A DNA stretch of 64,000 bases from Allomyces macrogynus ATCC 38327 (GCA_000151295.1 GG745337.1:603031-667030); one strand, 5' to 3'. Counted from the stretch's first letter, positions 1 to 12,119 are shown. Notes: generated from the sequence alone by a model not told the origin. Made by a program: numbers and translations.

Positions 1-433
1 GCGCGACGGTGCCGTTGGTCGCGGATCTGGCGGGGAACTCGGGCCGGGGAGCTTGGGAGCCAACACGGAGCTCCGAAAAAACTGGACAAATCCGCTGGCC
101 GTCCACCACCACCGCCGCGCACACCTCGGCGGCCTGCCTGCTGAACAGGGACGCGGATAATGAAAAATTGTATGAAATTCGCGCCAATGAGCGACTTGCT
201 GTTGCGCAAGGTTGCTGGTCGTACGCGTGCTGGATGCACTGTCTCCAAGCAAGCACGTGTTGGATCGGCCACGCCCATCGCGACGCGCCGCCCTTTCCTG
301 GACTTCCCAGACCGATTCCCTCAACCACATCAAATCGAGCCGCAGAATACTATATTCTACGCCACGGCTCGGCTCGCGACGACACGCATCCCTGGCACGA
401 CACCGCGCGCGCGCACCTTCTCCACCCGGCCGA
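1..433. other. Spacer downstream of the Rqc2/NEMF gene
   Basis: Reading frames here are short, unlike any family I recognise, and lack the C/G-ending codon pattern of the neighbouring genes. The stretch lies just 3' of the minus-strand Rqc2/NEMF stop codon and probably holds its 3' UTR. No RNA gene or repeat is visible. Confidence 0.5.
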
Positions 434-3400
434 TCACTTGCCGCCCTTCTTCTTGCCGCTCCGCTGCACCTCGGCCAGCTGCGGCGCATACACTTTGACC
501 TGCGCCTTCATCGTCGTGTTCCACTCGGCGTCCGGGATCGCCTTGACCAATGACGCCTCGCGATCCGCGGCCGCACGCGCGCGCTTGACCTCGTCGGTCG
601 CCGGCCCTTTGGCGGGTCCGGCCGACTCAGCCGCGGCCTTCAAAAACAGCTGAACGCACAACTTGGAGGCCTTACCCTTCTTCATCGACCCGGGCGTGAG
701 CTTCACCTTGTACTTGTACTGCTGCAGCGCCGCGTAGGGCGCACACACGGCGATCGCGGAGACGACCCCGTCGTCGATGTGTGGCTGGCCCGTGAGCGAG
801 TCCATAAGCTCCGCGACGGTTGCGGCCGCGCCCTCGGCCACCGCCTGCGCTGCGTCCTCCTCGTCCTCCTCGTCCTCGGCCGCCCCTTCGGCAGGATCGG
901 GCTTGGCCCACGGCTTGCCGCGCGGCGGCTGGTCAACCGCGCCCGTCTCAGCGGCCTCGGCCGCCTCCTTGGCGCGCTGCTCCTCGCGCAACCGCTGAAT
1001 CTCGGCCTGCTGTGCGGCCTTGGCCGCCTTCTTCTTCTCCTTCTTACCCTTGGGCTGCGGCCCTTGGTGCGACTTGAGCACTTCTTGCGCGAGCTGCCGG
1101 TCCTCGTCGTCCTGGTCAGCGTACTTGGCTTTAAGCTTCTTGAGCTTGCCCTTCTTGCCGCGCACGTTGGGAGCTGCCTGCGGGACGGGCGGCGGAGCGG
1201 GCTTGGGGTCCGACTGCTTGCCCTTGCCCTTTGCCTTGCCCTTGGGCGCGGGCGGCGGGGATGGTGGAGTCGCGGGCCGCGAGTTGTCGTTGGCGTCGGC
1301 GTCGAGGTCGGTCGCCGACGTGCCGCCCTTCTTCATGCGTCGCCGCTCGGCGCGGCTGATCCGGCCGCCCTTTTTGGCGGGTTGGTCGGCTTCGGGCTCG
1401 TCAGTGGCGGCGGGCGGCTGCGCGGACGCGTCGTCGTCGACTTGGTCGGCGGGGTCGGCGAGCTGCTCGCCGACGGCCGCGTCCCCGTCGCGCTGCGAAT
1501 CCTCGTCTTGGCCGTCGTCCTGGGCCGCGTCCTCGTCGTCTTCTTCCTCGTCATATTCGTCCTCCTCCTCGTCGTCGTCGTCGAGCATAAGTTGCTGCAG
1601 CTGCGCGACGAGCGACGACGGCGCCGCGCCGGATGCTGGCTCCTCTTCCTCCTCGTCCTCGTCCTCATCGGCCTCGGGTTGGGCGTCGGCCTCGGCGATC
1701 AGCGCGTCCTCGGCACCGCGCTCGCGATCCGCGTCGCCATCTGCAGGCACGTCTCCGTCCTGCTCCTCCATCGCCTCCTCGTCGCCCTCCTTCTCCCCCG
1801 CACCCGCGGCATCCGCCTCAACCGCCGCGCGCCTCCCCCTCCCACGCTCGCCGACATGCCTCGCGACCGACTCGTCATCGACCTTGAACAAGATACCCAA
1901 CCCGTACACAAGCTGCGCCGGCGGCAGCATATTCTTGCGCCCGCGAATAATAAACGAACCCGTGCTCACGTACTCGCCCGTCGGCGCCGTCTTGGACACC
2001 TGGTGCCACCAGACCCACCACGCCGACGTGACAATCTTCGAGTCCCACGCGCGCGACTGGCAGAGCGCCATCGTGCCCGCCTGCGCGAGCGTCGAAGGCG
2101 GAATCTCGGGCCAGCCCTGGCCGGGTCCCGACTCGTTGTCGGATTTGGCGCCGAGGTTCTTGACGATCACCGACGGCGCGCCGTGCAGATCCGCATGCAC
2201 GTAAACGTCCCCCGGGCGCAGGTACCGTTTCACCAACGTCTCGTTCTGGTGCATGTCTTTCCCGCCGAGGACCAAGTAGTTCTCGGACGTAATAAACCAA
2301 TGGAACTTTTCAAACCACATCGGCTTGCGCAACTTGGCCAGCATCGGCGCGGACGCCGGCTTCGCGGCCGCCGCGAGGTCCTGCTGAATTTTGGCCTGCG
2401 CCGAGAGCATCGCGCGGTCGGCAACCGCCAGCGTCTTGGCCTGTTTCGCGGCCGACTGTTTCTTAGACGCGTAGAGCGCGCGCGCATTCGCCATGGCCGA
2501 CTGCGCCAGGTCGATCGGGACCGTCACGTACGGATCAAGCGCCTTGCGGTGTGCGCGGCGCGTCGCGCGGACCGCGCGCGACGCCGCACGGTCTTCGGCG
2601 TCCTCGTCCTCGTCCGACTCGGACTCGGTCTCGTCGCCGTCCGCGGAGCCGGCTTCGCGCGCGTCCGGGTCGCGCAGCCGCAAGTAGATCGAGTTGACGC
2701 CCAAGTCAAGCTTGGTGATCGCGGCCGCAACCGGGTTGCCCCGCGCCGTCTCGACCTTCACGAGTTCGCCCAGATCGACCCAGTCCATGCCCGCGGCGAG
2801 CGCCGAATTGACGACGGCGATCGCGGCGCCGACGAGATCCGCGTGAATCTCGACCAATCGCGCGCGCCGTTCCGCCGCGCGCTGCGCGGCCTCGAGCGCG
2901 TCGACACGCAGCAGCTGTTCGCGCTGAATCGCGGCCAGTTTCGCACGCGCCGCGTCGTCGGCGGCGCGTTGGCGCTGCGCGGCCCGCTGGGACTCGAGCG
3001 ACGAGAAGTAGGCGTCGGCGGCGGCATTGAACGAGTCGAACTCGGTGACCGTGTAGGACGGGGTTTGGTATTGCGCGAGCGGGACGGGCTGCAGGTCGAC
3101 GTGTAATTGGGAAGCCGAGTCGGAGATCAGGTACCCGCGGAACGACGTGGTCGTGGTCGCAAGGTCTTCGGCGGCGCGCAGGGCAGCGAGCGCTTTCTCG
3201 GTATCGGCGCGGGTCAGTTTGGTCGAACCCCGCAAACCCACGGAGAGGAGCGCGTGTTCGATGATCGCCGCGGGGAACTCGGAGTGCGACGAGAGTAGCC
3301 GCTTGGCCTGGTCTTTCGGGTGCTTGTCGATCAGGTCGCCGAGCGTCTCGGGCGTCCATTCCTTGGGCGGGGTCGGCGTGAATTGCGCGACCGATTGCAG

Positions 3401-3929
3401 CGTGGATCCGACGCGGTACTCGTCCTCGTCGTTGACTTTCACGACGCGTAGGACTGACAGGATCGTAAAGTTGCCATCAATCAAAATCACGTTTCCGGCC
3501 GCGTAGAACTCGCAGACGAGGTGGTAGTTGAGTTCCGGCAGCACGTTGCCGCCGAAATCGAGCACGACGACACGGTCGCGACCGAGTTGGCGAAGGCCCG
3601 TGAGACGACGCTGGCGCAGGTGCTTGCGGAGCTAGTATGAAGGTGCTTGATTAGCCCAGACTTCAAAGGACACGATGGAGTACGGCTTGACATCGACTTA
3701 CCTTCATGGCGAACCCGGACGGCTGCACTTGCTTTTCGCGCTCAAACTCGGTCGCGTGCATGCGAATGCCAGACTCGACGACGACAAGTTCCTTGTGCTC
3801 GGGCTTGGCAAACTTGAGCAGGTAGGTCTTCTGGTTGATGTCGTAGACGTTTTGCAGGCGCATTCCGACGGCGCGCTGCAGGTCGGCCACGACCGCGGCC
3901 AGGTCGAGCGCCGAGACCCGCGACTTCAT
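434..3929 (-). CDS. RQC2: Ribosome quality control protein Rqc2/NEMF (NFACT family), two exons
   Basis: Exons 3929-3702 and 3631-434 give 1,141 residues; the intron 3701-3632 starts GTAAGT and ends TAG. Family role: Rqc2/NEMF binds 60S subunits carrying stalled peptidyl-tRNA in the cytosol, stabilises Ltn1/Listerin and directs C-terminal tailing. Seen: the N-terminal NFACT-N start with KSRVSALDLAAVV and NVYDINQKTYLLK at about residues 2-40. An NFACT-R domain at about 515-640 includes EKFHWFITSENYLVLGGKD and VYVHADLHGAPSV. A very acidic middle (about 690-830) is followed by Lys-rich coil and an NFACT-C domain at about 1025-1130 with YKYKVKLTPGSMKKGKA. The start codon at 3929 begins the conserved NFACT-N sequence. 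Length matches eukaryotic NEMF (about 1,000-1,150). The divergent neighbour is the syntaxin-like gene. The family call is strong; the gene symbol follows the yeast name. Confidence 0.95.
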
Positions 3930-4687
3930 GGTGAACAGTGGTGCGCGTAGGTGCTGCAGGAACTTGCTGTAGTCGAGACTGGTCGTGCTGGATATTTATC
4001 GTCGTCGTCAAGGTGGTCGTTTGCGCCTTGATGATGGCACGATGGCGCTGTGGAGAAAGACGCGGAAGATCACCATGGTCACGGCCACATCATTCGCAAC
4101 CTGCCACGTCGGTCCGATTCACGTGTGAGAATCAACCGACCGTTCGGCGCACCGGGTCGCGCGTTCGAACCCCGGCGCGACCGTACAGCTCTGTCGAAAA
4201 TGGAACCATCGCGATCGGTCTGCAAGCTGGTTGCGGCCACCAGCAACCTTCGTTCGCAACCGACGATCCGCCTACGATACATGCTGCAAGATGGCCGACC
4301 CTCCACGCGCATGATCGCCTGCGGGACCGGTGAACGGGCACGCGCGGGCGAGCGCACGCGCGACACCTTTTCAACGGCGGCCAAGAGTCCACTTTGCTGC
4401 TGCGCGTGCCCTGAGCTCCAAATAAGCGACCCGCGACGCGCACGGAGCCAGGCAGCCCGGCGCGCATCTGCACCGGCGTGGACCTGCGCGCGCGTGCACC
4501 AGGGCCTTGGCGGTCCGTCGATGTCGATGCGACGATGGAGCCGGGACGGCCACGACAGTGGGCGCGCGACGGATAGGTTACGCGCAGGGTGCCCTTGACG
4601 ATGAGCTCGTCTGCCCCCCGTTGACGCTCTCTCGAGATCCGACCGACCAACCTGCGCGCCCGCGATCCAAGTACTCTCAAGTTATCC
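3930..4687. other. Divergent intergenic region between the Rqc2 and syntaxin-like genes
   Basis: About 760 bp between two start codons pointing outward, so it should hold both promoters. No TATA box is obvious. At about 4147-4175 two 7-bp arms (GGTCGCG and CGCGACC) flank a loop containing TTCGAAC. This resembles a tRNA T-arm but the stem pairing is wrong and no acceptor or anticodon arm can be built. Nothing else is recognised. Confidence 0.4.
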
Positions 4688-6353
4688 GTGCCCATGAACC
4701 GTCTCGTGGACCGCGACGAGAACGAGCAGTGGTCCGACACTACCGTCAACGTCAATGACCCGCTGCTGCTGCCAAGCTCGCCGCACCTAGCGCGGCCGTC
4801 GATTCGCCGGGACCGGCTGGCCGAACTGCACGCGGTACGCCCATACGTGTCGTGTCTATGCTTGGTCGGTGGGCTGGATTTGATCCTGGTGTAATTACGC
4901 CTTGTAGACAATCAGCGCTTCACCGATGTGCGTCTCCACGACGACGACGACGACGACGACGCCAAGTCGCGTGCCGCGTCATACCCCCGCAGACGCGCCA
5001 TCGCGCTCGACCACGACCTGGCCACGGCCCAGCACCCTGCTCTCACCGACCAAGTCCTCTTCGGGCGACCCGTCGTCGTCGCACTTGACCTGGTCCGACA
5101 CTCCCACGGCCATTGCGACCGTACCCTCGCCGACGCTCGCGAAAACGGCACTCCTCACGTCCTTTCTCGATGACGTCGTGTCTGTGACCACGACCCTCGC
5201 GCAGGTCCACGCCGACCTCGCCGACCTCCACACCGCGCACACCGCGGCGCTGCGCACTTCCTCCTCGACGACCGCCGCGCCACCGCACGACCGCGCGTGG
5301 CTCGCGTCCACGACCCTTCGACTGCACACGACCCTCGCGCAGTGCCGCGACACGCACCTCCCCGCGCTCGTCGCGCGGTTACACGCGGACCTCGCAAGGG
5401 ACCCCGACTCGTCCTCCTTCTTCACCGCAGCATCCGCGCACCTCCGTTCCGCTGCGACCAAATACGACGCCTGTTCCCGTCTTTTCGTCGCGCACTGCGC
5501 GTCCTACACCGGGAGTATCCGCGCGCGGCTCGTGCGCGAACTGCGTGTCGTGCACCCGGACGCCGACCCCGCGTCGCTCAACGCCTACCTCGATGCCGAC
5601 CCGGGCAGTTCGCCGCCGACGCCCGTCGTCGGCGGGAATGCGGTGACCGGAATCTTTGCGTACGAGATCTTGCGCGCGCGGTCAGGACTGGTCACGGGCA
5701 TGCCGCCCGCGGCGCGCGCGGCGTTCCAGGGGATTCATGATCGGCATGTGGAGCTGCGCGAGTTGGAGCGCGGGGTCGAGATGGTCAAGGGGTTGCTCGT
5801 GGATGTGGAGAGGATGCTGGCGCCGCCGCTGGTCGTGATTCGGGAGGTGGAGACGGAGAGGGTCGGGTCGCCGAGCGAGGACACGGGCGAGGTCGAGCGC
5901 GCCAGTCTGCGCAGCACGGTGGAGAGCGAAGAGGGCGGGGAGAAGAAGGGAATGGGCAAGGTCGGGCGTGAGTTGTGGGACCGAGTCGCGCGCGCACCGT
6001 GGTACCTGTGTGCATTGGTCGTTGGGGCGATGGCGATTGTCGCGCTCGTGGTCGGGGTCACGGTGTGGGCCGCGAGTCGCGTGAATCTCGTGGATATGCG
6101 GCTGCAGAGGGAGGGCGCGGCGACGAGGATCGATGAAGCACAGCCGACGTTGACCGACAACGCGGCGGTCTCGACCAGCTGGTCGGCTTCGACGACAACG
6201 ATGTGGACGACCACCGGCGAGTCCACTCTGACCACGACCACGACAACCATTCACGCAAGTGTCATGTCCTCGTCCGCGCCCATTTCTGCGTTGAGTCTGA
6301 CGACAGCGGTCGTCGTGGGCGCGCCGAGTCCGACGCCGACACCGCGTCGATGA
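4688..6353 (+). CDS. Divergent syntaxin-like (Qa-SNARE family) membrane protein, two exons
   Basis: Exons 4688-4834 and 4908-6353 give 530 residues; the intron starts GTACGC and ends TAG. Syntaxins drive membrane fusion through an N-terminal three-helix domain, a SNARE helix and a C-terminal anchor. Seen: RRDRLAELHA near residue 40, helical segments at about 105-270, then FQGIHDRHVELRELERGVEMV at about 325-345, which aligns with the start of a Qa-SNARE motif. A hydrophobic helix follows at about 413-436 (WYLCALVVGAMAIVALVVGV). Odd: the second half of the SNARE helix and the zero-layer Gln are missing, replaced by an acidic Ser/Glu-rich linker. After the membrane segment there is a tail of about 90 Thr/Ser-rich residues where syntaxins normally end within a few. 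An ATG at 4694 in the same frame is an alternative start. The fold assignment is moderate and fusion competence is doubtful. Confidence 0.68.
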
Positions 6354-6851
6354 TCACGTCTTTCGCGCGTGGGCGTGAGTCGGCCGCCGTGCATCTTGTT
6401 TGCCATCACCATGCTCGTCCTTGCTGTTCCTTCAATAAACCACAACTTGGTCGTGTCCCTCCCGCACAGCCTACACGTCGTCGTGCCCAGTCACCGCGCC
6501 GGTCATCCATCGAAACGCGTTCATGTCAGCGCACGCGTACAAAGTTCTCTTGCCTCTGCACGCGTGTCGACCGGCCGGACGTTTGCCCGCCGGCCCTTCT
6601 TGTCGGGCGCCAAACCGCCAGCTTTTTCCAGACCCAACCCGGGCGCCACGCCCGTTTCGTCCAACAACACATTGCAACCTCGCGCAGTCGGCCATGCGAG
6701 CCCAATGCTACAAGATGGCGGGGTCGTCCGCGGATGGGACAAGGGGCCCGCCCTCTTGACCTTGCGACATCGCCGACGCTGTTCCTTGGGCACCAGGCGC
6801 AAGCACTGTCTCCTCCTGCCTACCAGTGCCATCACCATCATTTCCACGGGC
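6354..6851 (+). other. 3' flank of the syntaxin-like gene and 5' flank of the MFS gene
   Basis: A short intergenic stretch between two genes on the same strand. An AATAAA sits at 6434-6439, about 80 nt after the upstream stop, a plausible polyadenylation signal. The MFS reading frame stays open upstream as far as 6369, so its true start could lie inside this stretch. Confidence 0.4.
6434..6439 (+). terminator. Candidate polyadenylation signal AATAAA
   Basis: A canonical hexamer about 80 nt 3' of the syntaxin-like stop codon, in an otherwise GC-rich stretch. Fungal 3' ends often do not need the exact hexamer, so this is suggestive only. Confidence 0.35.
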
Positions 6852-9220
6852 ATGACCCGCATCACGGCGACGCCGCCCACGGCCGCCCCGCCCGCCACCG
6901 CTGGGGCCGCGCGGCGTCAATCGTCGACGTCACTCTCGCCGTCACTCTCGCCGTCGCTGTCGGCACGCGTGCTGGCCAACGAGAACGAGACGGGCAACTG
7001 TAGCGCCACGACGCCGCCGCCAGCGCCCCGCGGGGATGGGTCGGCGTTTTCGTCGCCGACGCGCCAAGCTGGTGATCTGCACCCTCCTCTCTCGGTGGTC
7101 GACGACCGCGACAACGACCTGACGACCTTCCCACTGACCGCCGACGTGACCGACATGATCGCTGCCGAGGAAGTGCCTGCATCACGACCGCCGGCGCCGC
7201 GCGTTGCGCCCGCAGAGACGACGACAGCAGCTGCGGCACTAGATGGAGATGCGCCCATGCCAGCAGCAAAATCGGGCGCGCCCGCGGCCGGCAAACGCAC
7301 GCCGATGCCCTGGCGCTCGGTGCTCACGCTGTCACTGTGTATGTGGACGAATGCGTTCTTGTACCTGAGTATTTTGCCATTCATGGTCTGGTGCGTGCTG
7401 TCGGCTATCAGGCGGCGATGGAAGCGATATGACGCTGATCCCTTCCCCACGCTCAGGATGCTCGAGAGCTTCCATGTTACCGACGACCCGAACCAGCTCG
7501 GCACCTACTCGGGGTGGCTCACGGCGTCGATGATGATTGGCGGCACCATCTCGTCGTACCCGTGGGGTCTGATCAGCGACAAGTACGGCCGCAAACCCGT
7601 CCTGATTCTCGGCCTGCTGTCGACGTCCATCTTTGTCGTTCTCTTTGGCTTCTCAACCAGTTTCCCGCTCGCGATCCTGTGGCGCACCGTCTCGGGCCTG
7701 TGCAACGGCGTCGTTGGCACGGCCAAGGCCATGATGGCCGAAGTCTGCGACAGGACCAACTTGGCCGGCGCGTTCTCGGTCATGAGCGTGTTCTGGGGTC
7801 TGGGCGTGATTCTGGGCCCGTTGGTCGGTGGATTGCTCGCGCGGCCGGCAGAGCTGTACCCAAGCGTGTTCCCGAAAGGGTCGTTTTTCGATACCTGGCC
7901 GTGGGCGCTGCCGTGTATCTTCGGTTCGTGCACTTCTCTCTCTCTCTCTCTCTCTCTCTGTCTTCTCCACCACCACCGCATCCAATGTCTGATGCGAATT
8001 CGACCCTTCGCACCTCCAGGCGCGGTCGTCGGTGTGATTGCCAGTTTCGCCGCCTACTGGACGCTCCCCGAGACGCGCACGAACGTGGCCAAGTTACCTT
8101 TGTTCTCGTTCTTGCAGGACAAGGTCTCGCGGCGCACGTCGCTCGCGGCCGACGGCAAGACCGACGCGGAGGCCGCGTCCACGGCGAAACCGGCCGAGGA
8201 GGCCAAGTCGCTGACCTTCTGGCAACTGTGCCGCGACGGCCCGATTTTCCTGACGGCGTTCCTCTACGGATGCACGGCGGCGGTCGAAATCGTACGATGA
8301 TTCACATCGGAGTGGAACGCTTTTCCAGTGCTCTCTTCTGACTACTTGCGCGCGCTCTGTTTAGACCTATATGGAAGCGACGGTTTTGTGGGCGAAACTG
8401 CCGTTGGATCAGGGCGGTGTCGCGTTCGATTCGGCCGGTGCGTTCTCTTTCTGGTCCCAGCGCACTGGTTCATCGCTCACGAACCACCGCCCCCCTCCAT
8501 TCCAGACATCGGCTTCATTACCTCGCTTAACGGCGTCGTAACGCTCGTCTTCCAGCTGCTGCTCTTCCCGATGATCGAGCGCAAGCTCGGCTCACTCACG
8601 CTCTTCCGCGTTGGCACGCTCGTCCCAATCGCCGCACACCAGCTGCAACCGCGCATTCCGCAACTGTGGCCGGGGGCCTCGCACGGGACCTACCGCGCAA
8701 TCGCCGCCGTCCTGCAGTCGTTTGCGGGCATCGGGTCGACGTGTGCGTTCACGACTGTGTTTGTGATGGTCTCGAACTCGGCGCTCGATAAGGACAAGGG
8801 GTCGGCGAACGGGTTGGGGCAGACGTTTGCGTCGACGGCGCGGATTATTTTCCCGATTTTGGTACGCGCACTCTTTCCCGTGCCGACTCGAGCCCGCATT
8901 GCCGCGACTGATTGATTGCACGTTCATTCTAGTCTGGCTCCGTCTTCTCGGCGTCGCTCTACAACTCACACGAACCGTTCGACTACCACCTCGTCTTCTT
9001 CCTCGTCAACATCTTTTCGCTGATCACGTTCGCGTCCACGTTCTGGCTGGACCCGGCGATCAACGGGCCGCGCGAGGCCGCCGACGAGGGGAGGGCGAAG
9101 CGCGCTGCCGCGGCTGCGGCTGCGGCGAGCAGCAGCAGTAGCAGCAGTGACGATGACGACGCGACCGTGTGCACGGGGACCAAGGCGACCGTGGCCGAGG
9201 CGAAGTCGACCGGGGCGTGA
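6852..9220 (+). CDS. MFS transporter, zinc-induced-facilitator-like (ZIFL/Ycr023c type), six exons
   Basis: Exons 6852-7390, 7457-7923, 8020-8291, 8365-8437, 8506-8861 and 8933-9220 give 664 residues. Introns 1 and 2 are multiples of three, so they are read through in the raw frame. Family members are 12-TM proton-coupled exporters of the plasma membrane or vacuole; the substrate cannot be read from sequence. Seen: about 150 disordered N-terminal residues, then TM1 (VLTLSLCMWTNAFLYLSILP) and ESFHVTDDPNQLGTYSGW. The MFS motif A GLISDKYGRKP follows, then AKAMMAEVCD, a long central loop, and a second half with GGVAFDSADIGFITSLNGV spanning exons 4-5. LDPAINGPRE begins a Ser/Asp-rich cytosolic tail. 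The 73-nt exon 4 joins cleanly on both sides. Intron 2 carries a (CT)n tract. The start at 6852 is the first ATG before the Ser/Pro-rich segment and is uncertain. A decayed partial copy lies 1.7 kb downstream. Confidence 0.88.
7934..7960 (+). repeat. (CT)n microsatellite inside MFS intron 2
   Basis: About 12 CT units form the polypyrimidine-rich part of the intron between exons 2 and 3. Length variation here would not touch the coding sequence. Confidence 0.8.
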
Positions 9221-10949
9221 GTGGGTGGGATGTGAAGGTGTGGAACTTTCAAGGTATAGATTAAAGTTGTGCGTTTTGGTTGGTGGTGTGACAGGAGTGA
9301 GCAAGCATCGTGACGTCGTGGAGACTTGGTGGGGACCAAATTGGTGGAAACCGGAGCGGTTTTGGCGTTGTGGATGATCGAACAAGCGCTCGACGAATGT
9401 GGGGTGGTGCTGGGTTCGGGCACGGGTTCGGTGTTGCTGTCGCTCGTCACCTGCACGGGCGTGCTTTCGTCGTGGCTCGTATCCGGCGGAGCGACGGGCT
9501 GGCTCACGCCGTGCTCACCAACATACCCACCTGCATGAGTGGTGGCCATTCCCACGGGCACGGCCACGGGCGAACTGGTAGTGTCGACAGAATCGGGACG
9601 GATTCGCCCCCGTCGTGGCTCGTCAGCAGCGGCGGGACGGCCGTGTCGGAGCCCGCGCGGTTCCCGCCAAAGTTGGACATGAGTTTGGTCGATGTTGAGT
9701 TGTGGCCAAGGAAGTAAAGATTTCAATCAGCGATCTAATCAGCATGATCGTGAAGCTCGACACTATCTTCAGTCGAGAGCGGCGCTGAGCGCGACGGATC
9801 GAAGAGTTGGTGGACAGTGTCGCCCTCACACATACAAGTTGCTTGGAATCGGCAAACGTCTTGAGACGGCGCCGTGGAAAGTCGGCAGGACGCGAGTTCT
9901 GACCGGATCACGAAGTCGCCGCGGGCGACCACCACTTTTTATGCATTCGGGCATGGCCAGGCCTGAGACAACGGAACTGAAGCAACGAGAATTGACCACG
10001 CCTGTTCTGTGCCACTGAGTGCCGCTTCAATGGATTGGCGGTCTGCGGTGCCCAGGGAACAACGGAAACGAGAACCGGTAGGTCGCCTTGGATGACGGTT
10101 GGTTGCCAAGGATTTGGGGTTTCAGAATTGAGGATTGGGAGAATCCGAGGCGTTGCTGGCAGGCCAAAACTTTGTTGGGTTTTCGGTGACCACCGCCGGG
10201 ATCAGGAAGCACAATCATCCACAGCGCTTCACCAACCCACTCCATCAACGACGCCTTCCACGACGGCAGCCAGCACCTCGCCGACAGCACTCGACGCAGA
10301 ACAACGAGACCAAATCGATGCACTCTTCGCTGCAGGAGGTCCCAATCGCCGCGCGCCGCCACGATCGCTGTCGCTTTTTGCCGACCAACTGTATATATAG
10401 ACCCAGGATGTTCCCGGATCCACTCTCGAAAACGCGAGTGTGCAAGCCGTGCGGCCAATGACGCCCAACGAGTTTGATCCGCTACGACCTGTCATGGTCG
10501 TCGACAGGGAGAGCGACGGCATGATCTCGCTGACTGCAGTGCACGGCGTGGACCGAATGAACTGCGATAGTTCTCGGCGTTGGTGCCAATGCATGTCATA
10601 GCGGCGTCCCCGTCGCTGCAGGAGCTGGCCAAATCGCTGACCTGGACGTTGCGCGCGTCAATTCTCCGCGACTGTTGAGCCTCAGGCATACAATTTGAAC
10701 GGCGCAAGGCTTGCCGACACGTCGACGAGTCGGACACGGGCGTCGCATAATTGTCGGTGACTTTGACGTGGGTTTGACCGGATACTATACTCTTGCGCGC
10801 TGCTGCATTTGGCTGCGGGCCTGTGTTTGGTTCCCGATGTTTCGCGACTTGGCTTGTTGCCCGGCGCCGACGCAGCACGCACTCACCCCGATCGAGGCGC
10901 ACCTGCTGCTGTGACCGTGCACTTAGTAGGTGCGGCTGGGCGCGCCTAC
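9221..10949. other. Intergenic region downstream of the MFS gene
   Basis: About 1.7 kb with no convincing gene. Its frames are short with mixed codon use. An isolated TATATATAG at 10392-10400 resembles a TATA box but no intact gene follows it. The right end leads into the decayed MFS copy. The segment at about 10840-10950 may hold more diverged MFS sequence, but I could not align it reliably. Confidence 0.4.
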
Positions 10950-11456
10950 CATGTCGCCGGGGTCGGATCAGCTTGTGCGTTCATGACCGTGTTTGTGATG
11001 GGGTCGAACTCGGTGCTCGACAAGGACGAGGAGGCCGTGAACGGGTTGGGGCAGCCGTTTGTGCTGACGGCAAGACTCATTGTCCCAATTTTGGTCCGCG
11101 CGAATCTTTCTGCATGCTGTCGGCGCATTAGATCCGTGCTCGCATTGATTCCCCTCCGGCCGTTCGAATTGGTCGTCTCCCTCTCGCTCTACAACGTGCA
11201 CGAACCGTTCGACTATCGCCTCAGCTTTGTCGTCATCAGCATTTTTTCGCTCACCACATTTGCGCTCACGTTCTGGCTCGATCCGGCGATCAATGGGCCG
11301 CGTGATGTTGCTGAAGAGGGGTGGTCGAAGCGTGTCGCCGCGGCGTCCCCTGCCGAGAGCAGCCATCGCAGCAGCAGCAATGCCGACACGAGTACGCGAC
11401 CATGCCCACGGGAACCCAAAATCAAAGTGACTGAGTCCAAGGGGAGCGAGGCGTGA
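10950..11456 (+). pseudogene. Decayed copy of the 3' end of the MFS transporter gene
   Basis: The translation matches the last quarter of the MFS gene at 6852-9220. GSACAFMTVFVMGSNSVLDKD corresponds to GSTCAFTTVFVMVSNSALDKD, and LYNVHEPFDYRLSF to LYNSHEPFDYHLVF. LDPAINGPRD and the Ser-rich tail to the stop also correspond. The parent's last intron is still recognisable after VPIL, but its donor has become GTCCGC and the CTAG acceptor is gone, so the former intron reads through. No earlier MFS exons are found upstream. This looks like a truncated tandem duplicate that has lost splicing. The frame happens to stay open from 10809, so short expression cannot be excluded. Confidence 0.82.
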
Positions 11457-12110
11457 TGCTTGGGCGCGCACCTATGCGGATTGCATTGAACAATACACCC
11501 TGCTGCAAGAAGGCGTCGGTGTTGGTGTAGGATGACGGAGAGTTGGTCGACATGGACCACACCGTGACGAGCGCGAGCGCGCTGGTCGTCGCTGGTCGCT
11601 ATCAACGGTGCATGCGCGGTGGGGCCGGCGTCGGATCCGCGACCTGTCGGTGGACTGTGCAGAAGTCAGCTGGGGACTTGCGTTTTGCAAGGGAAATTCC
11701 GACTCGAAGGGGCGGATCGTTGCAACGAAACGGTGAGCGCCACGGCCTTGGCTGCGCTTGCGCACGCGCTTGGAAAGTCTGCTGCCGTGCGTCCCTAACA
11801 CAAAGGAACTTTGATCTGGCCACTGATCCCTGGATGAGGCGACGAGCGGTCACCAGCTGGAGCGCGCGACAGTGGCCCCCCCACCGCCGTCACCACCACA
11901 GCGCAAGGCACCCGAGTGGCGCAACACACACCTTGTACGCCACCTTGCGGTCCTCTCGCGTCGATCATGGATCGCGGATCACACCTAAACGGGAAAGTTG
12001 TAGGCCGCGCGCCGCGGCAACGCCAACGCGCCCTACAGCTGCACGAAGGGACGCGCGCTCTGCGCTGCAAGTCAACGACCCGCGACCCCATCGTCGTCGT
12101 CAGCACCCAC
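11457..12110. other. Intergenic region upstream of the Gln-repeat gene
   Basis: No gene is recognised. Open frames on both strands have no family resemblance and poor codon bias. The right end is the promoter of the Gln-repeat gene. Confidence 0.4.
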
Positions 12111-12119
12111 TCCGGCGCG

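Noticed and set aside
9..653. 214-codon plus-strand frame at the left edge
   Set aside because: It overlaps the Rqc2 C-terminus in antisense and has no family resemblance.
779..3106. 775-codon open frame on the plus strand
   Set aside because: It lies fully antisense to the well-supported Rqc2/NEMF exon and has Arg/Leu-rich content typical of antisense frames in GC-rich genes.
4147..4175. tRNA T-arm-like GTTCGAAC sequence
   Set aside because: The T-stem does not pair as a tRNA on either strand and no anticodon or acceptor arm can be built around it. The 7-bp arms form a different hairpin.
10392..10400. TATATATAG as a promoter
   Set aside because: No intact gene begins within 200 bp downstream. 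It might belong to the lost 5' part of the MFS copy, but that cannot be shown.
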